From Brienomyrus brachyistius (taxonomy: Eukaryota; Chordata; Actinopteri; Osteoglossiformes; Mormyridae): 64,000 nucleotides of DNA. The position numbers and the translations under genes are program-made. The stretch spans positions 7,386,435 to 7,450,434 of the forward strand of contig NC_064538.1 of the NCBI RefSeq assembly GCF_023856365.1. The letters run 5' to 3'. This document shows, one piece after another, positions 58,570 to 64,000 of this stretch; the first letter of the stretch is position 1; each line of letters starts with the position of its first letter. The notes beneath the pieces are model-generated. The model did not search any database. It was not told where the DNA came from and worked only from the letters and a program-made list of their open reading frames with translations.

Positions 58570-58770
58570 AAGCTGGAGGACCTGCTTGCAGGGCTGGATG
58601 TAGGTTAACGTCACACCCAGGATGAAGCCATTGCAGGGTAGGGGCTTTGCTCAAGGGCCCAATGCAGTAGAAACACTTCTGGCATTAACGGGATTCAAAC
58701 CAACCTTCCGATTACCGGAACACCTCCTTTGCTTCAGAGCCATGCCATCACTCTGCCCAACAGCCTAAAC
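58570..58770 (-). repeat. SINE of the 'AAGGGCC' / reversed B-box type
   Basis: GGGGCTTTGCTCAAGGGCCC and GGGATTCAAACCAACCTTCC (reversed B box) follow the same layout as the repeat at 20925-21125, in minus orientation. Confidence 0.65.
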
Positions 58771-59147
58771 ATTTGACGCTGATGACATTTTCTCGCTACG
58801 GATAGTCATGCGATACCACAGGGTCCATCACACTATACTGAGACCAGAGGTAGATCTATCAGTTATACTTTTTTGTTTCGGAAAGCATCATTTTGAGGTT
58901 TTTCGGCAAACCTAGGAGAAGTCTTCACATTGCTCAGTTAGCCGCAGTTCATGCAATTATAATGCGCTACAGCATATTTGAGAAGATTCCACAAGTAATG
59001 ATGCCAACAGAAACAAGAGAAACACAGTATATTGTATATTCCAGCAAAAACTTTCATAGATGTGGCATGTTCTTGTGATATAACAGTGAAGACTTATCAC
59101 TTCAGAAATATATAAAGATCCACAAGAACATACATATATATATAAAG
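58771..59147. other. Unassigned DNA
   Basis: No feature seen apart from short TA repeats near 59131-59144. Confidence 0.4.
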
Positions 59148-59500
59148 GGAGTGGCATGGTGGTGCAGTGGTTAGCACTGTTGCCTCACACCTCTGGGACC
59201 CAGGTTTGAGTCTCCGCCTGGGTCACATGTGTGTGGAGTTTGCATGTTCTCCCCATGTCATCGTGGGGTTTCCTCCAGGTACTCCGGTTTCCCCCCACAG
59301 TCCAAAAACATGCTGAGGCTAATTGGAGTTGCTAAATTGCCCCTAGGTGTGCATGTGTGAGTGAATGGTATGTGAGTGTGCCCTGCGATGGGCTGGCCCC
59401 CCATCCTGGGTTGTTCCCTGCCCCATGTCCATTGCTTCCAGGATAGGCTCCAGCCCCCCCACGACCCAGTAGGAAAAGCAGTTTGGAAAATGGATGGATA
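59148..59500 (+). repeat. Full-length young SINE with tRNA-like head
   Basis: The head contains GGTGGTGCAGTGGTTAGC (A-box-like, near 59158-59176) and GGTTTGAGTCT (B-box-like, 59203-59213) about 44 bp apart, as in a tRNA-type RNA polymerase III promoter. The body and (ATGG)n tail follow. ACATATATATATA-like sequence flanks both ends (about 59131-59144 and 59505-59518), consistent with a target-site duplication. The terminal matches with 19268-19638 make this pair the best reference copies in the window. The frames across it are artefacts. Confidence 0.85.
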
Positions 59501-62500
59501 CATACATATATATATATGCATACATATATATATTATTTTTAAAAACAAAATTTTATTTTTATACAAAATGTATTGTATTTCTATTTAAATAGAAATATAG
59601 AAGTTAAGATTCTGGTAAGATCATAATGTTATAATTAAAAATAAAATTACAAAAATGCCAGTTGAAATGAAATTTAACCAACAGCCTTTTAATGAACTTC
59701 AAGTAAAAAAGACTTTAATACATTTACAAGATAACATGCTATTCTTTGAAACAGTGATTATATTCTCTGCTGGAAAAAAAAACGCAATAACTTATTTTAA
59801 ATTAAGGAATGACTTGAAAGAACAAATACAGAAATAAGAATTGTTGATATTAAAAGGAAAACTTCAGGGTCACTTTTTTCTGCACTTTTCCAAAGCAAGC
59901 TATTTAAAACATAAATGGCTGTACAGAAGGTCAGAAATATTTAACCATTGTTGGATTTAACTTCAATATCCGCATACAGTACTTGCAAAGATGCACACGT
60001 TTGCAAAGGACGTGTATGTTGCATTTGCAAAGGACATTTCTGCACATAAATAAATGAATTTATGTAAAAACAAGAACAACAACAATAATAATAATGCATT
60101 AAATGTAATCTAGTAGTGCATTTTGTGTTTTATTTAACCTTAAAAAATTAAGGTTGAAGTATGATAAACAATAACGAAATGAAATGCATTCTTCCTACGC
60201 CTAATGCCACATTAATTTCTCTGCTCCACTTATTGTCAGACGCTAAATGCAAAGTGAGAAATGAATAACATACTCTGACAGCTCTCTTTTGCATGGACTA
60301 ACAACTCAAATCCACCTCTCTGATAAGAAATAGCTGTGGGTCAGTTGTCCAGGTACTGAGAAAGGCGATGGTCAGGGTAAACAAAGCATGCGGAGCGTCG
60401 TAATTTCAAAGCAGTTCATACTCTGTGGGTGAAAAGACTCACAAATTAATGCTGACATTTTGCATTAGAGCCCATTAGTCATTGTGTCATTTCATGTTCA
60501 AGGTTGGAAAAAAGAACCAAACCATTAACATGCTTGTCACTGTCCACAGATCTACTACTGTATGTTATGCTGACTGGACTACCCTACACTGGTAAAACTT
60601 CCTTAGAGCAATTTTTAATACACATTAAAATACATGTTCTACAAACACACAACCATTTTAAGCACCTCATTTATGACTATTGGTTTAGCTGAAATGCACC
60701 TGGCTTTGAGTATATTAGACTGCATAAGACACTGGGCAGATCTGAATTCTCTGTGTAAAACTAGTGACTTACTGTATTCTTTCTAAAAGTATTTTTCAAT
60801 CACATAACAGCTATAATTTAAGATACAAAATCTTACATTTTATCCTTTTGTATATTATTACAAATATTGTTATTAGCCTCCGGCACTAACCCTTTGTCCA
60901 AAAGAGCTTTTAAACCTACATGTATTATTGTTTTTGCATTCAGAATCTCCGGTAAAGTTCAGATTATGTAAGTTGTTCAAGAATAGACCAACTGGGAACT
61001 CCCATGGGAACACAAGACCTTAAATAACATATGCAGTCCCCTTAACTACATTTCTTTGGGCTCATTATACATCGACAATAGAAGCTCTGATACTGAATTC
61101 TTCCCCTTTAATTGGTTTCAATATATGCAATGAAGCCTTTTTGATTATGTAGCGCTAACAGCTTACTTGTTCTAACAGTGTGACTGCAGCATGCAGAGAT
61201 CAAAACTGCATTGTTACAACCCTGGTAAGGGTTTCATTTGTACCTCTGCTGGACATTAGGTTTCTCCTTCCAATTAAACTTTGGCAATAACCACAGGCAT
61301 AACAAGTAACTAAACTGAGATTACCACCCGCTTTGGCCCATTATTAAAATGCAGCTCCTATTGCCTTTATACTGCAGCCATAACAGAGCTTGACAAACCG
61401 CTTGTAATGATATATTACAAGACCTACCACAGATGCTGTGGATAAGAGCAAACCATCCACGGCCCACATATATAACGTGATTTTCCTGTTCATACATATG
61501 ATAAAGCTTAATTGATAAATTATCCATAGGAAGACAATATCAACATTAAATATAGTAATTTTTAAGTACACTGTAAAGTACATTATTATACACAGGGCCG
61601 GGCAGGAGTGGTTAATCTTATCCACAATGTGCCGGTGTGTGTGGTGGTTTACGCTGCAACTCCCTAATTAGATTACTAATTAGAAGACTGATTGGCAGAA
61701 GAGTTCTCACACCTGGGTTTGACCTAAAGGTTATTCCAACAACCTGCACAGACAGGTCCTTCGTGGATAGGATTGCCCCCCCCCCCCCCCCTGCTGCCGG
61801 GGAAGCTACTTTTAAATGGTAGCTTTTCAAGCTATACGCTACTTGTTATTAAAAGTACATTTTTTTAATTTTTTATTTTGATTTAGGATTTTTTTTTTTA
61901 ATAGTATTTTATTCAATTTCTGTCGCACTGTTAAGAAGTAACAGCATGTCTTGTGCAGTTTAGAAAGATAAATAAAGGAATATTTTTTAATTAATTTGTC
62001 TGCAGCTCATTCTGTTAAAAAATCATGAGAAAATCGTATCGTGAACTCAGAATCGTGTCGAATCCTGTCGAATCGTGAGTGTAACGTTACACCCCTATGT
62101 TATATTATACGTGGTATACCTGATTTTTATACTTAATCATGCAACCATATGTATTTTTTGTTATTTTTGTTTATTTGTGAATTCTGTTTTCATATTCTGC
62201 AGTTTAAGTATATACAGCATATTGTGTTCACACTCTTCAGTGAAGCAGAATACGTATGATTCCCTCAGACACATTCGTTCATCAACTTTTCAAAAACTTT
62301 AGCCTACACCTCATCAGCACTAATCTAAACCGACTGTGAATAATCAGCACACATAAAATTATGAATTGAATAATATGTTTCCCAGCTCCCTCAGCCTGCA
62401 TAAAGCATCGGCTTTGATCAGCTGGGGAGAAGAGAAAAGCCTTGGAGTAAAAAAAAAACATGCTCAATATAAAAGCTTAAAAATAGTTTTGAATTTAATA

Positions 62501-62684
62501 TTTACTAATTTAAGCTGGTCCATTTAATTAAATGTGGCAGTTTCATTACAGTTGGAAAATGAAAGATTACATTTTCTGCAAGCCAAGAAAAACAGTTAAA
62601 GCAGTTAGGAATATGCTAAAGAAAAGTCAGTTGAAAGGAAAGTTAACTGCTATTTTCAAAAAAGAAATTACTATTACTTTGTAT
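59501..62684. other. Long AT-rich unique stretch, partly enhancer-like
   Basis: No exon recognised. 60170-60500 and 61320-61620 are rich in developmental motif words and lack repeat signatures. A 16-base C-run is at 61776-61791. 61990-62090 contains short tandem ATCGTGTCGAATC-like words. Confidence 0.4.
61776..61791 (+). repeat. Poly-C tract
   Basis: 16 uninterrupted C. Confidence 0.85.
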
Positions 62685-62773
62685 TATGCTTCATAGCCAT
62701 AACATTAAAACCTCCTTCCTAACCACCAGCTCTAACTCATACTGTGGAGGCAATGACTCCATAAAACCTTTGA

Positions 62774-63115
62774 ATGTATGTTGATGCTTCCATGTTCCAC
62801 TCTTGCCAGTGTGGGAAAGCAATAAAAAAGGCCAATAGGATGTTGGGTTACATCTCTAGGTGTGTGGAGTTTAAGTCAAGGGAGGTGATGCTACGATTAT
62901 ATAATTCCTTGGTAAGACCCCACCTAGAATTTTGTGTGCAGGTTTGGTCACCATACCTTAAGAAAGACATTACCGTCTTGGAAAAGGTGCAACGTAGGGC
63001 TACAGAAATGATTCCTGGTCTTAGAGGAATGTCTTATGAGGAGCTGAATCTGTTTAGTCTCAAGCAAAGGAGACTAAGGGGGGACATGATCCAGGTATAT
63101 ACAGTAAGATTCTAA
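62774..63115 (+). pseudogene. CR1 ORF2 C-terminal remnant
   Basis: The 113-codon frame contains the conserved CR1 carboxy-terminal region: KKANRMLGYISRCVEFKSRE, LYNSLVRPHLEFCVQVWSPY and KKDITVLEKVQRRAT, then a RRLRGDMIQVY motif. The first 10-15 codons, including the Met, come from the Tc1 flank. Further homologous sequence (RKHFFTQRVVRVWNSLP-like, about 63210-63260) lies in another frame after the stop. It is inactive: no RT catalytic core is present. Confidence 0.85.
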
Positions 63116-63408
63116 AAGGTTTGGATACTGTATCTTAATATTAGTTTAAATACTAAAACTCGTGGCCATAAGTGGAAATTAGCAGGAGAACATTTTAAAA
63201 TGAATCTGAGGAAGCACTTCTTTACACAGCGTGTAGTTAGAGTATGGAATAGTCTTCCTGCTAGTGTAGCGCAAGCTAAAACCCTGGGCTCCTTTAAATC
63301 AGAGCTAGATAAGATTTTAACATCTCTGAGCTATTAGTTAAGTTCTCCCTAAACGAGCTTGATGGGCCGAATGGCCTCCTCTCATTTGTAAATTTCTTAT
63401 GTTCTTAT
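62796..63408 (+). mobile_element. CR1-clade LINE 3'-terminal fragment
   Basis: This is the extreme 3' end of a CR1-type LINE: the end of ORF2, a short 3' region and the terminal GATGGGCCGAATGGCCTCC motif followed by TCTTATGTTCTTAT. 5' truncation is typical for LINE copies. A deletion near 63110-63160 removes part of the ORF2 tail. It lies inside a Tc1 element and is therefore younger. Confidence 0.85.
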
Positions 63409-63600
63409 ATAACATCCATGTGAATACCAGGACCCAATGTTTCCCAGCAGAATATTGCCCAGAGCTTCACACTCCCTCAGCCAGCCTACCCTCTTCCCAT
63501 AGTGCATCCTGGTGCTGTCAAAATGATGTAACATAGAACGTGACTCATCAGATCAGGCCACCTTCTTCCACTGGATCATGGTCCAGTTCCCTTCCACTTT

Positions 63601-64000
63601 TGCTAGATACTGAGCAATGCATACTGGAAACCTCCCACCCTACCTTTCCAAGTTCATAATCATTTTCGGGGGCAGTGTTAGGCAGCCTCTGCACTTGGGA
63701 AGCGGGCTTATCCCTGTCGCTCGGCATTCTGCATATACACAGTCACATCACAGCGGTTTAATATCGCTTCAGCACTTGGAGGAACAGGAGGTCTTGAGTG
63801 GAGTGCAGAGATGAAATTGGCTGAGAACACACTTCCTTTGCTGATGTTATTCCTGTGATGTAATGGGGTTTCTCCCCCTTTTACTCTGGGAGGAAATTAG
63901 CCCAGTTGCAACATTTTATGCTCTTCATTCAGGCTGAGGTCCTTGTGTCGACGCAGCTGCGTAGCAAACTGCTGAAGCATATGTCAATGTTTTAATGACG
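63601..64000. other. Unassigned DNA at window edge
   Basis: No recognisable feature. Confidence 0.4.

Larger units (their letters stand above)
62685..63600 (-). mobile_element. Tc1-family transposon split by a CR1 LINE fragment
   Basis: AGCCATAACATTAAAACC (62695) is the outer end of the same Tc1 family as 33091-34221, here in minus orientation. Transposase-tail sequence follows to about 62795. After the CR1 insertion, AACATCCATGTGAATACCAGG (63413) resumes the transposase region and continues past GACTCATCAGATCAGGCCAC to about 63600, where similarity ends. Part of the catalytic region between the flanks is lost, so the event was an insertion with deletion. The other inverted end is missing. 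Confidence 0.75.

Noticed and set aside
59203..59213. Possible tRNA gene
   Set aside because: A- and B-box-like words belong to the SINE head; there is no cloverleaf with acceptor stem.
22..64000. A host gene or operon-like system
   Set aside because: Both strands were read; every frame with recognisable protein similarity is a mobile-element relic.

Overview
The window looks like nuclear DNA of a ray-finned (teleost) fish. It is AT-rich and has no bacterial-style gene packing. It carries several old Tc1-family transposons with TA-flanked inverted repeats, a CR1-type LINE 3' end, a second LINE with a short-repeat tail, a decayed chromodomain Ty3/Gypsy element, and many copies of a tRNA-headed SINE-like repeat ending in (ATGG)n, as fish genomes typically do. 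The species cannot be named from the sequence; an osteoglossomorph would fit my impression of the SINE type, but that is weak. I found no host protein-coding exon, rRNA, functional tRNA, miRNA or CRISPR array that I can support. It is best described as intergenic or long-intron DNA. All recognisable protein similarity belongs to broken mobile elements.

Layout. 1-7.3 kb: mostly unique DNA, old SINE fragments, and a strong CTCF-type motif at 6976-6989. 7.3-11.8 kb: an internally deleted Tc1 element abutting a (TA)n microsatellite, an RFX X-box-like site, a SINE, and a minus-strand LINE remnant. 11.8-16.4 kb: mostly unique DNA with enhancer-like stretches, including two ATTTGCAT octamers 10 bp apart. 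16.4-16.8 kb: six copies of a 67-bp tandem repeat, each holding a 16-bp dyad. 19.2-21.1 kb: a large fold-back element split by a full SINE, then a pogo-like MITE and another SINE. 22.5-25.5 kb: a decayed Tc1 element, an old SINE and a small inverted-repeat element. 25.5-32.7 kb: mostly unique DNA with a 20-bp-periodic repeat and an X-box. 32.7-34.2 kb: an LTR-like block beside a Tc1 element. 34.2-41.3 kb: mostly unique DNA with SINE pieces and a G-run. 41.6-46.4 kb: a minus-strand Tc1 element, microsatellites, and a Ty3/Gypsy remnant interrupted by a small hAT-like element. 47.6-54.4 kb: dense in DNA transposons. 54.4-62.7 kb: SINEs, a second copy of an unclassified repeat, and enhancer-like stretches. 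62.7-63.6 kb: a Tc1 element split by a CR1 LINE fragment.

Nothing here works together as a gene system. The informative content is the nesting order of transposons, which gives relative ages, and a small set of regulatory-motif candidates (two CTCF-like, five X-box-like, POU/octamer and homeodomain clusters) in otherwise unique DNA. No conservation, expression or database evidence was available, so all regulatory calls are motif reading only. Consensus comparisons for transposons and SINEs rest on remembered family patterns, not on a search.
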